From Bacillota bacterium (lineage in GTDB: Bacteria; Bacillota_A; Clostridia; Peptostreptococcales; Anaerovoracaceae), in contig JAFTHD010000179.1 in the NCBI GenBank assembly GCA_017457585.1, positions 1 through 7,125 of the forward strand: DNA of 7,125 nucleotides. The letters are read 5' to 3'. The position numbers and the translations under genes are program-made. Under the pieces are notes generated by a model. The model did no database searches. It saw only the letters and a list, made by a program, of their open reading frames with translations, and was not told where the DNA came from. Every line of letters starts with the position of its first letter. Within the stretch, counting starts at the first letter, position 1. This document shows, piece by piece, positions 1 through 5,822 of this stretch.

Positions 1-43
1 AGATTATCAATGTGAAATGTTCTAAAATATTATTTCAAAAACC

Positions 44-72
44 TTGACAGGTGTCCACTTTCGTATTATTAT
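44..72 (+). promoter_or_regulatory. Probable vegetative (SigA-type) promoter of lon
   Basis: A consensus -35 box TTGACA (44-49) is followed after 17 bases by TATTAT (67-72), five of six matches to the -10 consensus. Transcription would start near 79 and give a leader of about 140 nt before lon, with the CIRCE element inside the transcribed leader. No equally good promoter was seen between 110 and 200. The assignment rests on sequence match alone. Confidence 0.7.
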
Positions 73-109
73 CAAGAAAATCATAGACAACTGTCAAAGT
101 TTCGTCAAG
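46..109. repeat. Repeated GACA-NN-TGTC / GTCAA elements around the lon promoter
   Basis: Two copies of the interrupted palindrome GACA-NN-TGTC occur at 46-55 (GACAGGTGTC) and 86-95 (GACAACTGTC), with centres exactly 40 bp apart, about four helical turns. The first overlaps the -35 box and the second lies just past the predicted transcription start. TTGACAG (44-50) and CTGTCAA (91-97) also form an inverted pair around the promoter. GTCAAA (93-98) and GTCAAG (104-109) form a direct repeat with an 11-bp period. This resembles the CtsR heptad repeat, whose period is 10 bp, so the match is imperfect. A repressor-binding role is inferred from position and symmetry. Confidence 0.45.
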
Positions 110-172
110 TATTTCGCAGCAAATTTTATTGTAACATCCCAACGGATCGTTGCATTTATTTTTAGGATTGTG

Positions 173-199
173 TTAGCACTCGCCGGCCGCGATTGCTAA
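173..199 (+). promoter_or_regulatory. CIRCE operator (HrcA binding site) upstream of lon
   Basis: The sequence reads TTAGCACTC, nine bases, then GATTGCTAA. The CIRCE consensus is TTAGCACTC-N9-GAGTGCTAA, so the left arm is perfect and the right arm has one mismatch at its third base. The symmetry extends two base pairs inward, so the element could also fold as an 11-bp RNA stem with one mismatch. It ends six bases before the AAGGAGG ribosome binding site (206-212), the usual leader position of CIRCE in groE and dnaK operons. HrcA bound here would repress lon, with release on heat stress as GroEL becomes occupied. HrcA itself is not encoded in the window. Confidence 0.92.
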
Positions 200-217
200 C
201 AAGACAAGGAGGCACAT

Positions 218-2518
218 ATGTTAGTAGTACCCGTTTATAAGAAGATGGCTATGCCATATTCGGATATATACTTCCAGTTGGATGAGTTCCGCAACCTGAC
301 TCGCGGCAAGGTTGTCATGGATGAAAAGGTGGTAATTCTAATCCTCAGAGAGGATCAGAAGCGCGACGAATGGACGGACGACAGCTTCTACCCGATCGGT
401 ATCAGCGGAGTCGTCAAGGAGATCAGTCCTTACGGCTACATCTGCGTAAAGACCATGAACAGGGTAAACATCGACATGGTCGGTTTCGATCCGGACGACA
501 CCATTTCCCTGACAATTTCAAGGAGGCCGGATTTCCAAGATCTGGACGAAGCCGAGTCATACCGCAAGCTTCAGGCTCTCCGCCAGGAGGTTCTCAAAGT
601 TTCGGAAGGCTTCGAGGTGGCAGACTGGTTCAAGGCCCTCGTTGAGCGAGTCGATTCCATCGGAACCATCGCAGGACTTCTCTCCTACTGGATGAAGAAT
701 ACCAACGAAGACATTTACGAAATCATCGAGACGGACAGTCTTGCGGAGCGCACCTCGAAGCTGGAAAAGATGCTCTACGAATTTCTGGAGGTCGCTCGCG
801 TGACGGGAGAAGCCACCGCTTCCCAGCAGGAGGAGTACCAGAACATCTACAAGGAATCGGCCATCAAAAAGCAGATGGAGTACCTTCAGAAAGAGCTGGA
901 TCAGATGCACCCGGAGAACGTGACAGATATACAGCGTTTCGAGCAAAAGATCGCAGAGTCCGGCATGAACGAGACAGCCATGAAGGAAGCGGAAAAGGTT
1001 CTTGGCAGGCTGAAGCAGGAGGGAAAGCAAAGCCCCGAGACCGGCATGCTCTATGACTACCTCGACTTCCTGACAGGGCTTTCCTGGAAGAAGGAAGAAG
1101 CGAAGTTCATCGATCTGGCAGACGCACGCAGAATTTTGGATGAAGATCACTATGGACTGAAGAAGGTAAAGCAGCGTATGATACAGCAGATTGCCGTAAT
1201 GAATCTGAAGCGCCAGCAGCAGGGATCGATTCTCCTGCTCGTAGGGGCTCCCGGAACGGGCAAGACCAGCATCGGCAGGAGCGTTGCAAGAGCCCTGGGC
1301 AGAGAGTACGTCCGCGTCAGCCTGGGCGGCGTCCGGGATGAAGCTGATATCAGAGGTCACAGGAGAACTTACATAGGCGCAATGCCCGGCCGCATCATGG
1401 ACGGCATTCACAAGAGCGGCGTATCAAACCCTGTCATGGTGCTTGATGAGATCGACAAGCTTTACGCGTCCTTCAACGGCGACCCTGCCAGCGCACTGCT
1501 CGAGGTTCTCGACCCGGAGCAGAACAACACCTTTACCGACCACTACATGAACGTGCCGTACGATCTTTCCGGCGTCATGTTCCTGTGCACGGCCAACTCG
1601 ACGGATACGATTCCCGCTCCCCTTCTCGACCGTATGGAAGTGATCGATTTCAACGGGTACACGCCAGACGAGAAGCTTCACATCGCGACAGAACACCTGC
1701 TTCCTAAGGCGATGGAGGCTATGGGTATCCCGGAAGGGAAGCTTCACGTTAGCCGTGATACGCTCGACGCGATTATATCCGATTACACCCGCGAGTCTGG
1801 CGTCCGCGGTCTGAGAAAGAGAATTGATACCCTTTGCAGGGCGGCTGCCGTAAAGATTGCGGAGGATCCGCACAAGACCTACGAAGTCACGCCGGAAATG
1901 CTCAGAGAGGATCTGGACATGAGACCTGTACGTCACGGTCAGGTGCTGAGCGATGTGAAACCGGGTGTCGTGACCGGGCTTGCATGGACGCAGGTTGGCG
2001 GTGAGATTCTTTACATAGAGACCGTATTGACAAAGGGTTCCGGGAATCTCACGATAACGGGACAACTTGGAGACGTGATGAAGGAGTCTGCGCAGATTGC
2101 GGTCAGCATCGTCAAGTCCATGTTCCCTGAGCGGGCAGGACTGTTCAAAGAGAACGACCTTCACATCCATGTACCCGAGGGGGCTGTTCCAAAGGACGGC
2201 CCGTCAGCCGGCATTACACTGACGACGGCGCTCGCCTCCCTTGTTACCGGGGTGCCGGTTGACCCTCACATTGCCATGACCGGCGAGGTATCATTAAGAG
2301 GCGCCGTTACACCGATCGGCGGTCTCCCTGAGAAGCTGATGGCTGCCCAGAGAGCCGGCGTAAAAAAGGTGTTCATCCCTGCCGAAAACGTCGATGACCT
2401 TCGAGATGTGGCAGAGGAAGTCAAATCTCAGCTTGAGATCGTTCCCGTAAGCAACGTGTCCGAAGTCCTGGAGCACACCGGTCTCCTCGGTGCTTCCGAT
2501 ATTGCAAGAGCCGTATAG
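218..2518 (+). CDS. lon: ATP-dependent Lon protease (endopeptidase La)
   Basis: This is a cytoplasmic AAA+ serine protease that unfolds and degrades misfolded and specific regulatory proteins; it works as a hexamer. The 766 residues contain all LonA parts: an N-terminal substrate-binding domain (about 1-190), a charged helical linker (about 190-300), an AAA+ module with Walker A GAPGTGKTS (343-351) and Walker B LDEID (409-413), and a C-terminal protease domain. The protease domain has the catalytic serine in PKDGPSAG (S663) and the lysine in GGLPEK (K706), 43 residues apart as in E. coli Lon (S679/K722). Length is normal for LonA, slightly on the short side. The ATG start is supported by AAGGAGG five bases upstream. 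It appears monocistronic: a promoter and CIRCE lie upstream and a stem-loop downstream. No broken motif was seen. Confidence 0.97.
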   Translation: MLVVPVYKKMAMPYSDIYFQLDEFRNLTRGKVVMDEKVVILILREDQKRDEWTDDSFYPIGISGVVKEISPYGYICVKTMNRVNIDMVGFDPDDTISLTISRRPDFQDLDEAESYRKLQALRQEVLKVSEGFEVADWFKALVERVDSIGTIAGLLSYWMKNTNEDIYEIIETDSLAERTSKLEKMLYEFLEVARVTGEATASQQEEYQNIYKESAIKKQMEYLQKELDQMHPENVTDIQRFEQKIAESGMNETAMKEAEKVLGRLKQEGKQSPETGMLYDYLDFLTGLSWKKEEAKFIDLADARRILDEDHYGLKKVKQRMIQQIAVMNLKRQQQGSILLLVGAPGTGKTSIGRSVARALGREYVRVSLGGVRDEADIRGHRRTYIGAMPGRIMDGIHKSGVSNPVMVLDEIDKLYASFNGDPASALLEVLDPEQNNTFTDHYMNVPYDLSGVMFLCTANSTDTIPAPLLDRMEVIDFNGYTPDEKLHIATEHLLPKAMEAMGIPEGKLHVSRDTLDAIISDYTRESGVRGLRKRIDTLCRAAAVKIAEDPHKTYEVTPEMLREDLDMRPVRHGQVLSDVKPGVVTGLAWTQVGGEILYIETVLTKGSGNLTITGQLGDVMKESAQIAVSIVKSMFPERAGLFKENDLHIHVPEGAVPKDGPSAGITLTTALASLVTGVPVDPHIAMTGEVSLRGAVTPIGGLPEKLMAAQRAGVKKVFIPAENVDDLRDVAEEVKSQLEIVPVSNVSEVLEHTGLLGASDIARAV

Positions 2519-2561
2519 TGCAGAAGACGCGAAGTCTAATTCATATATAACCTCTTTAATC

Positions 2562-2602
2562 GAGGAGGGGCGCGATTCATTCACAAAAGTTCGCCCCTCC
2601 TC
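2562..2602 (+). terminator. GC-rich stem-loop after lon, probable terminator
   Basis: A perfect 11-bp inverted repeat, GAGGAGGGGCG (2562-2572) and CGCCCCTCCTC (2592-2602), encloses a 19-base loop, 43 bases after the lon stop. Only a short pyrimidine stretch (TCTCTT) follows instead of a clear T run. It is therefore a weak intrinsic terminator, or an mRNA 3' stabiliser, separating lon from the toxin-antitoxin unit. Confidence 0.55.
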
Positions 2603-2627
2603 TCTTCGAAAGTTTACCATTTCGTTG

Positions 2628-2656
2628 TTGATATTTCCCCTTGTTTCGAGTAGACT
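2628..2656 (+). promoter_or_regulatory. Probable promoter of the toxin-antitoxin module
   Basis: TTGATA (2628-2633, five of six to -35) and TAGACT (2651-2656, four of six to -10) are separated by 17 bases, 54 bases upstream of the antitoxin start. The -10 box runs into a perfect 10-bp palindrome, an arrangement expected for an autorepressed toxin-antitoxin promoter. Confidence 0.5.
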
Positions 2657-2689
2657 ATAGTCAGAAAGACCAGCTTAGTCATTCTGGTC
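2653..2689. promoter_or_regulatory. Candidate autoregulatory operator of the toxin-antitoxin operon
   Basis: Two symmetric elements lie between the -10 box and the antitoxin ribosome binding site. One is a perfect palindrome, GACTATAGTC (2653-2662). The other is an inverted repeat, GACCAG (2668-2673) and CTGGTC (2684-2689), with a 10-base gap. Antitoxins of the Phd/YefM family, alone or with the toxin, are known to bind palindromes over their own promoter, so these are natural binding-site candidates. Which one is bound cannot be told from sequence. Confidence 0.5.
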
Positions 2690-2710
2690 ATATGATTGGA
2701 GGTGTATCCT

Positions 2711-2956
2711 ATGAAACAGGTGAATATATTGGAAGCAAAGACGGATTTCTCGAAACTGATCCGCATGCTTGAAACAAAGAAAGAGGACTACATTACGGTT
2801 GCTCGCAACGGCAAGCCCGTCATCAAGATGACGCTCATTAATGAGACACCTGTCTCCAACCGCATCGGAATCGCAAAGGGCAAATTTACATTGCACGGGG
2901 ATTTTGATGCCGATAACGACGCCATCGCCGATCTGATGTCAGGAGGTGCACTATGA
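2711..2956 (+). CDS. Type II antitoxin, Phd/YefM family
   Basis: This 81-residue protein is predicted to bind and neutralise the PIN-domain toxin encoded immediately downstream, and to repress the operon. The N-terminal part has the Phd/YefM signature: VNILEAKTDFSKL (4-16) followed by the ARNGKPV motif (31-37), which together form the DNA-binding and dimerisation fold. The remaining residues (about 46-81) are polar and acidic, fitting the flexible toxin-binding tail of such antitoxins. ATG 2711 is preferred over an upstream TTG at 2696 because GGAGG (2698-2702) lies eight bases before it and the family's conserved start (K-x-V-N-I) begins there. Its stop overlaps the toxin start as ATGA, so translation is probably coupled. 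Such antitoxins are usually short-lived and degraded by Lon or Clp; lon is the adjacent gene. Confidence 0.88.
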   Translation: MKQVNILEAKTDFSKLIRMLETKKEDYITVARNGKPVIKMTLINETPVSNRIGIAKGKFTLHGDFDADNDAIADLMSGGAL

Positions 2957-3360
2957 ATCTTCTCCTTGATACGCATATCGCTATATGGGCGCTGGATGAT
3001 GCTCCGCAGCTTTCTGAAAAAGCGCGGGAACTAATCATGGATTCTAACAACACGATTTACTACAGCACAGTTTCTGTCTGGGAAGTTATGCTGAAGCATG
3101 CCCGTCGCCCTGATGAAATTCCCTTTGACGAAAGGGACTTCAGCGAATGCTGCCAATCAGCCGGATTCATTTCACTTGGACTTGCTGACAAACACATCCT
3201 TGCGGTCAGCACGCTTTCCCGCCCGGACAATAATGTGAAGGAGCATAACGATCCTTTTGACCGGCTCCTTATCGCCCAGGCAAAAGTAGAAAACCTGTCA
3301 TTCCTCACACATGACGAACTGATACCGGACTATAACGAGCGATGCGTTATTCCCGTATAA
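2953..3360 (+). CDS. Type II toxin, PIN-domain ribonuclease (VapC-like)
   Basis: This 135-residue PIN-domain protein is predicted to be a Mg2+-dependent endoribonuclease that inhibits growth by cutting RNA when the antitoxin is lost. It starts with LLLDTHIAIWAL, the typical opening of the VapC subgroup that pairs with Phd/YefM-type antitoxins. The acidic active-site set is visible: D6, E44 (in SVWEV), D100 and D103 (in DPFDRLLIAQA) and D121 (in THDEL). The length is normal and no catalytic residue is missing, so it appears intact. Translation starts within the antitoxin stop (ATGA), with AGGAGG at 2941-2946. Target RNA cannot be predicted. The stop codon is followed at once by a 42-bp perfect palindrome. 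Confidence 0.9.
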   Translation: MNLLLDTHIAIWALDDAPQLSEKARELIMDSNNTIYYSTVSVWEVMLKHARRPDEIPFDERDFSECCQSAGFISLGLADKHILAVSTLSRPDNNVKEHNDPFDRLLIAQAKVENLSFLTHDELIPDYNERCVIPV

Positions 3361-3402
3361 ACAGCGAAAGACCGGAGCACGCGTGCTCCGGTCTTTCGCT
3401 GT
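3361..3402. terminator. 42-bp perfect palindrome, probable bidirectional terminator
   Basis: Bases 3361-3380 are exactly the reverse complement of 3383-3402, and the central GC makes all 42 bp self-complementary. It begins directly after the toxin stop and lies between the convergent toxin and TetR genes. As RNA it would form a stem of about 19 bp with a CGCG loop. On the plus strand no T run follows directly, though an AT-rich tract begins about ten bases later. On the minus strand the stem is followed by TTTATAC. It could stop transcription from both sides. Confidence 0.75.
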
Positions 3403-3412
3403 CCGTATCTAA

Positions 3413-3430
3413 TTTATATTTATATTTATG
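3413..3430. repeat. Short tandem repeat, three TTTATA-type hexamers
   Basis: Two copies of TTTATA are followed by TTTATG in the AT-rich gap between the palindrome and the end of the TetR gene. It is noncoding, and no function is evident apart from supplying an AT-rich tract downstream of the terminator stem. Confidence 0.6.
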
Positions 3431-3444
3431 TTTTCACCCTGCCA

Positions 3445-4014
3445 TTAAACCTGCAGCAGGTGCTTTCTTATCAGACGATTCACCTGGGTCGTCAGTTCTT
3501 TAACCGAGTGTGTCTCTTCGCTTTCGAGAAGATACCTGAAGGTGGTCAGGATCATCGATGTCATGATGGCAGTCTGATACTCGATATCGTCTCCCTCAGA
3601 ATCCGCGCTCTTTCTAAGAAATCCGCCAAACTTGTCCCTCATCAGCCTTTCCATCTCCGAATAAAGATCGTTCTCTTCATCACGAACTCGCCACAGGGCT
3701 ATAATCATGTTCCTGTCTTTACGAAAGTTTTCGGCCATCCCTTCAACGCTCTTAAACACTAAATCAGGATTGCTTCTGTTCTTCAGGCTCGATGTGAGAA
3801 GTTGCTCAAAGCGCGCCATCACTGTCTCGTTCAGTTTTGAAACCAGATCGTACTTTGAATCGTAATGCCTGTAAAAAGTAGTCCTGTTGATCAGGGCTTC
3901 ATCGAGAATATCCTGAACCGTTATTTCTGAAAAGCTCTTCTTTTCGAGCAGCTTGAGAAAGCTGCCCTGTATATTCCGCTCCGTTTTGATTACGCGAAGA
4001 TCACTCTTGTTCAC
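3445..4014 (-). CDS. TetR/AcrR-family transcriptional regulator
   Basis: This 189-residue DNA-binding regulator is predicted to repress a nearby target until a small ligand binds. The N-terminal helix-turn-helix region is clear: LRVIKTERNIQGSFLKLL (6-23), ITVQDILDEA (31-40) and the recognition segment INRTTFYRHYDSKYDL (42-57). The C-terminal helical ligand and dimer domain is of the divergent kind seen in many Firmicutes TetR proteins, so the ligand cannot be predicted. The start is taken as GTG at 4014: GGAGG lies eight bases upstream, and the family start K-x-D-L-R-x-x-K-T begins there. Reading further upstream adds a Phe/Leu-rich stretch with no family match. It is divergent from the Cys-type hydrolase at 4201, with a palindrome in between, so that gene is the likely target along with tetR itself. 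Confidence 0.9.
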   Translation of the reverse strand: MNKSDLRVIKTERNIQGSFLKLLEKKSFSEITVQDILDEALINRTTFYRHYDSKYDLVSKLNETVMARFEQLLTSSLKNRSNPDLVFKSVEGMAENFRKDRNMIIALWRVRDEENDLYSEMERLMRDKFGGFLRKSADSEGDDIEYQTAIMTSMILTTFRYLLESEETHSVKELTTQVNRLIRKHLLQV

Positions 4015-4085
4015 CTTCTTTTCCTCCGTTCCAATAGTTAAATTAGCAAATTTTTTGAAGATGCGCAACAGAAACACGACAATTT

Positions 4086-4099
4086 GTTGTTTAAACAAC
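4086..4099. promoter_or_regulatory. Candidate TetR operator palindrome
   Basis: GTTGTTTAAACAAC is a perfect 14-bp palindrome in the divergent region between tetR (start 4014) and the hydrolase (start 4201). It lies 20 bases upstream of the predicted -35 box of the hydrolase and about 70 bp upstream of the tetR start. TetR-family dimers usually bind palindromes of this size next to their own gene. Binding is inferred. Confidence 0.55.
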
Positions 4100-4119
4100 G
4101 CAATGAGGTTTTTTAGTGA

Positions 4120-4148
4120 TTGAAGGCTCCTGGGATTAACTTTAAGAT
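4120..4148 (+). promoter_or_regulatory. Probable promoter of the alpha/beta hydrolase gene
   Basis: TTGAAG (4120-4125, four of six) and TAAGAT (4143-4148, four of six) are separated by 17 bases. The start site would be near 4155, giving a leader of about 45 nt with AAAGGAGGT (4186-4194) six bases before the ATG. The boxes are moderate, and no better pair was seen in the intergenic region. Confidence 0.45.
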
Positions 4149-4200
4149 AGCCTCAGAAAACAAAGAAAGCTAAAGCACACCGACTAAAGGAGGTACGAAA

Positions 4201-5067
4201 ATGGAAGCAAATAAAATCAAAGGATTGGCAAAAGGACTTAAACTCGATAACGGCGCTGAGCTGACTTACTGCGAACGCGGCGAGGAAAACGAAAAGATTC
4301 TAATCATGCCCGGATTCTTTTTTCACACATTCATGCCGCTTATGGAAGGTCTGGCAACAAGGTATCATGTGTATGGAATTATCATGAGATTCGACGGTCC
4401 CGGAGATGAACTCAACGAAGATGGCAGCATAAACTGGTGCCGTCAGTGGGGCAAAGATGTATATGATTTCTGCACAAAGATGAACATCGACAAGTTCGAT
4501 TACTTCGGAAAGTGCCACGGCTCCATTCCTGGCTGGTATCTTGTCAAGGAACATCCCGAAATGCTCAACTACTTCGCAAGTTTCTTCCTTGCACCCCATG
4601 TTAAGGAGCAGAACTCAGCCAATTTCCTGAGTATGAAAGACGGTGTTGAAGCATTCATGGCAAAGGGAATCAGAAAGGTTCAGGAAGGACTCGCCAAGAA
4701 GATGGAAGAAGCCGCAGCCATCGGTATGACTGCCGCAAACCCCGAGGCCGCCGCCAAGCAGCAGCTTATTATCTCCACCTATGCTAATTCGCCAGAGAAA
4801 ATTTGGGACAGCAAAGAAAGCTGCGCAGAAACCATGAGCAGCACGAAGATCCCTGTATGCTACCTGTTTGGAACGGACGACGAATTTTTCGATGATCACT
4901 ATGACAGCAACATGTGGGCCATCCGCAATACTCCGGGATCAAGAACGATTATCCTTCAGGGTGAACGTCATCTGATGGAGCTTGATTGCCCTGAACGCGT
5001 TGTAGGCGCCGCTCTTGACTTCTACGATGAATGTGAGAAAGGCTACTACAAGGAACTTGTTGAATAG
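4201..5067 (+). CDS. Alpha/beta hydrolase with a cysteine in the nucleophile elbow
   Basis: This 288-residue soluble protein has the alpha/beta-hydrolase plan: an early strand and oxyanion turn LIMPGFF (about 34-40), the nucleophile elbow YFGKCHGS (101-108), a helical cap region (about 150-200) and a late acid-and-histidine part. The elbow fits the pattern small-X-nucleophile-X-small as G103-K104-C105-H106-G107, so the nucleophile position is Cys105 and not serine. The acid is likely D227 in LFGTDDEF and the histidine H257 in GERH. Cysteine at this position is known in dienelactone hydrolases, but the overall sequence does not look like that family. The substrate is unknown; an ester, thioester or lactone, or a non-hydrolytic reaction, are all possible. 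There is no signal peptide. It is divergent from tetR and followed by a hairpin and an HXXEE membrane protein. Confidence 0.82.
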   Translation: MEANKIKGLAKGLKLDNGAELTYCERGEENEKILIMPGFFFHTFMPLMEGLATRYHVYGIIMRFDGPGDELNEDGSINWCRQWGKDVYDFCTKMNIDKFDYFGKCHGSIPGWYLVKEHPEMLNYFASFFLAPHVKEQNSANFLSMKDGVEAFMAKGIRKVQEGLAKKMEEAAAIGMTAANPEAAAKQQLIISTYANSPEKIWDSKESCAETMSSTKIPVCYLFGTDDEFFDDHYDSNMWAIRNTPGSRTIILQGERHLMELDCPERVVGAALDFYDECEKGYYKELVE

Positions 5068-5085
5068 CACGCGCACATTAAATAA

Positions 5086-5111
5086 GAGTTGTCCCGTCTT
5101 CGGGGCAACTC
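5086..5111 (+). terminator. Hairpin between hydrolase and HXXEE gene
   Basis: GAGTTGTCCCG (5086-5096) and CGGGGCAACTC (5101-5111) form an 11-bp stem with one G-U pair and a TCTT loop, 18 bases after the hydrolase stop and 30 bases before the next start codon. No T run follows on the plus strand, so it may be a partial terminator or processing site that lowers expression of the downstream gene. On the minus strand TTATTTAA follows the stem. Confidence 0.55.
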
Positions 5112-5141
5112 GGTATATGTTGCATTTTAGAGGTGAATATA

Positions 5142-5816
5142 ATGAAAAAAACAATGCTTGATAGGTGGTGCGGTGAGCCCTGGCTTCACGCAACATACTT
5201 TCTTGGGATCATCATGCTGAATATTTTGCTCATCTTCTGGTCAAGTTGGAGCGTTCCGCAGCGGCTCATGGGGCTGCTTACCGTTTTCCTTCCGCTGCAC
5301 ATTTTCGAAGAGCTGACATGGCCCAATGGCTTTCAGTACATGATGAACAAAATTGTCCAAAAATCCGGCAACCCTTTGGCCTACCCTGAAAACAGACTGA
5401 CGGATATGATTACGAACTTCGGTGCAGAATTGCTCTTCATTCTGCTTACATTCATAACTCCCCTGATCGGAAATAAGGGCGTTGTTTTTATCATATTCTT
5501 TGGCATAGGTGAGACAATCGTACATACCGTATTCAGCATATTATCATATTCTCACTATCGGGCATCGGGCAAGAAAACGCTCTATTCTCCCGGTTTTGTT
5601 ACCGCTTGGTGCCTGCTGCTTGAAACCGGCGTTTACGGTGCCTACTGGCTGTGCAATTCCGGTGCGTTTCTGAAGTCGGACCTTTGGGGACTTGCACTTG
5701 TCGCCTTCCTCATTATTTTCATGATACGGCTTCCGTTTATAATCTCTTTCAAAATCAGAAGCACGCGCTTTGCATATGAATCGAAGGGTTACTTCGAAAA
5801 GTTCGAGCAACAATAA
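5142..5816 (+). CDS. HXXEE-domain multi-pass membrane protein
   Basis: This 224-residue integral membrane protein has about six hydrophobic segments (roughly 17-36, 41-55, 93-109, 113-135, 152-172 and 182-205). The family signature HIFEE lies at 53-57, followed by polar conserved-looking residues inside or near membrane segments: N84/R85, N92, E96, E124 and H128. HXXEE proteins have no established biochemical role; the buried His/Glu residues suggest metal or proton handling, which is inference. The ATG at 5142 is preferred over a GTG at 5133 because GAGGT (5130-5134) is correctly spaced for the ATG and overlaps the GTG. It runs in the same direction as the hydrolase, 74 bases downstream across a hairpin, so partial co-transcription is likely. 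It ends six bases from the convergent flavoprotein gene. Confidence 0.82.
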   Translation: MKKTMLDRWCGEPWLHATYFLGIIMLNILLIFWSSWSVPQRLMGLLTVFLPLHIFEELTWPNGFQYMMNKIVQKSGNPLAYPENRLTDMITNFGAELLFILLTFITPLIGNKGVVFIIFFGIGETIVHTVFSILSYSHYRASGKKTLYSPGFVTAWCLLLETGVYGAYWLCNSGAFLKSDLWGLALVAFLIIFMIRLPFIISFKIRSTRFAYESKGYFEKFEQQ

Positions 5817-5822
5817 CGCCCG

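Noticed and set aside
13..37. TGAAAT...ATTTCA inverted repeat at the left edge.
   Set aside because: Six-base AT-rich arms with a 13-base gap are expected by chance in such AT-rich sequence; no upstream gene end is visible to link it to.
93..109. GTCAAA-N5-GTCAAG as a CtsR operator.
   Set aside because: The CtsR consensus has heptads repeating every 10 bp; here the period is 11 and the second copy has a mismatch. Kept only as part of the repeat observation.
557..2170. Two long open frames on the minus strand opposite lon (557-1411 and 1424-2170).
   Set aside because: They lie wholly inside lon, have no ribosome binding site or recognisable domain, and their composition is that of an antisense shadow of a conserved gene.
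2551..2565. CCTC-N7-GAGG as an anti-terminator competing with the post-lon stem-loop.
   Set aside because: Only four base pairs; too weak to compete with the 11-bp stem and expected by chance.
2696..2710. Earlier TTG start for the antitoxin at 2696.
   Set aside because: It would place the start inside the Shine-Dalgarno sequence of the ATG at 2711; family homologues begin at the ATG.
4015..4098. Upstream extension of the TetR protein by 28 residues to a TTG at 4098.
   Set aside because: The added residues have no family similarity, would overlap the palindromic operator, and the GTG at 4014 has a well-placed GGAGG.
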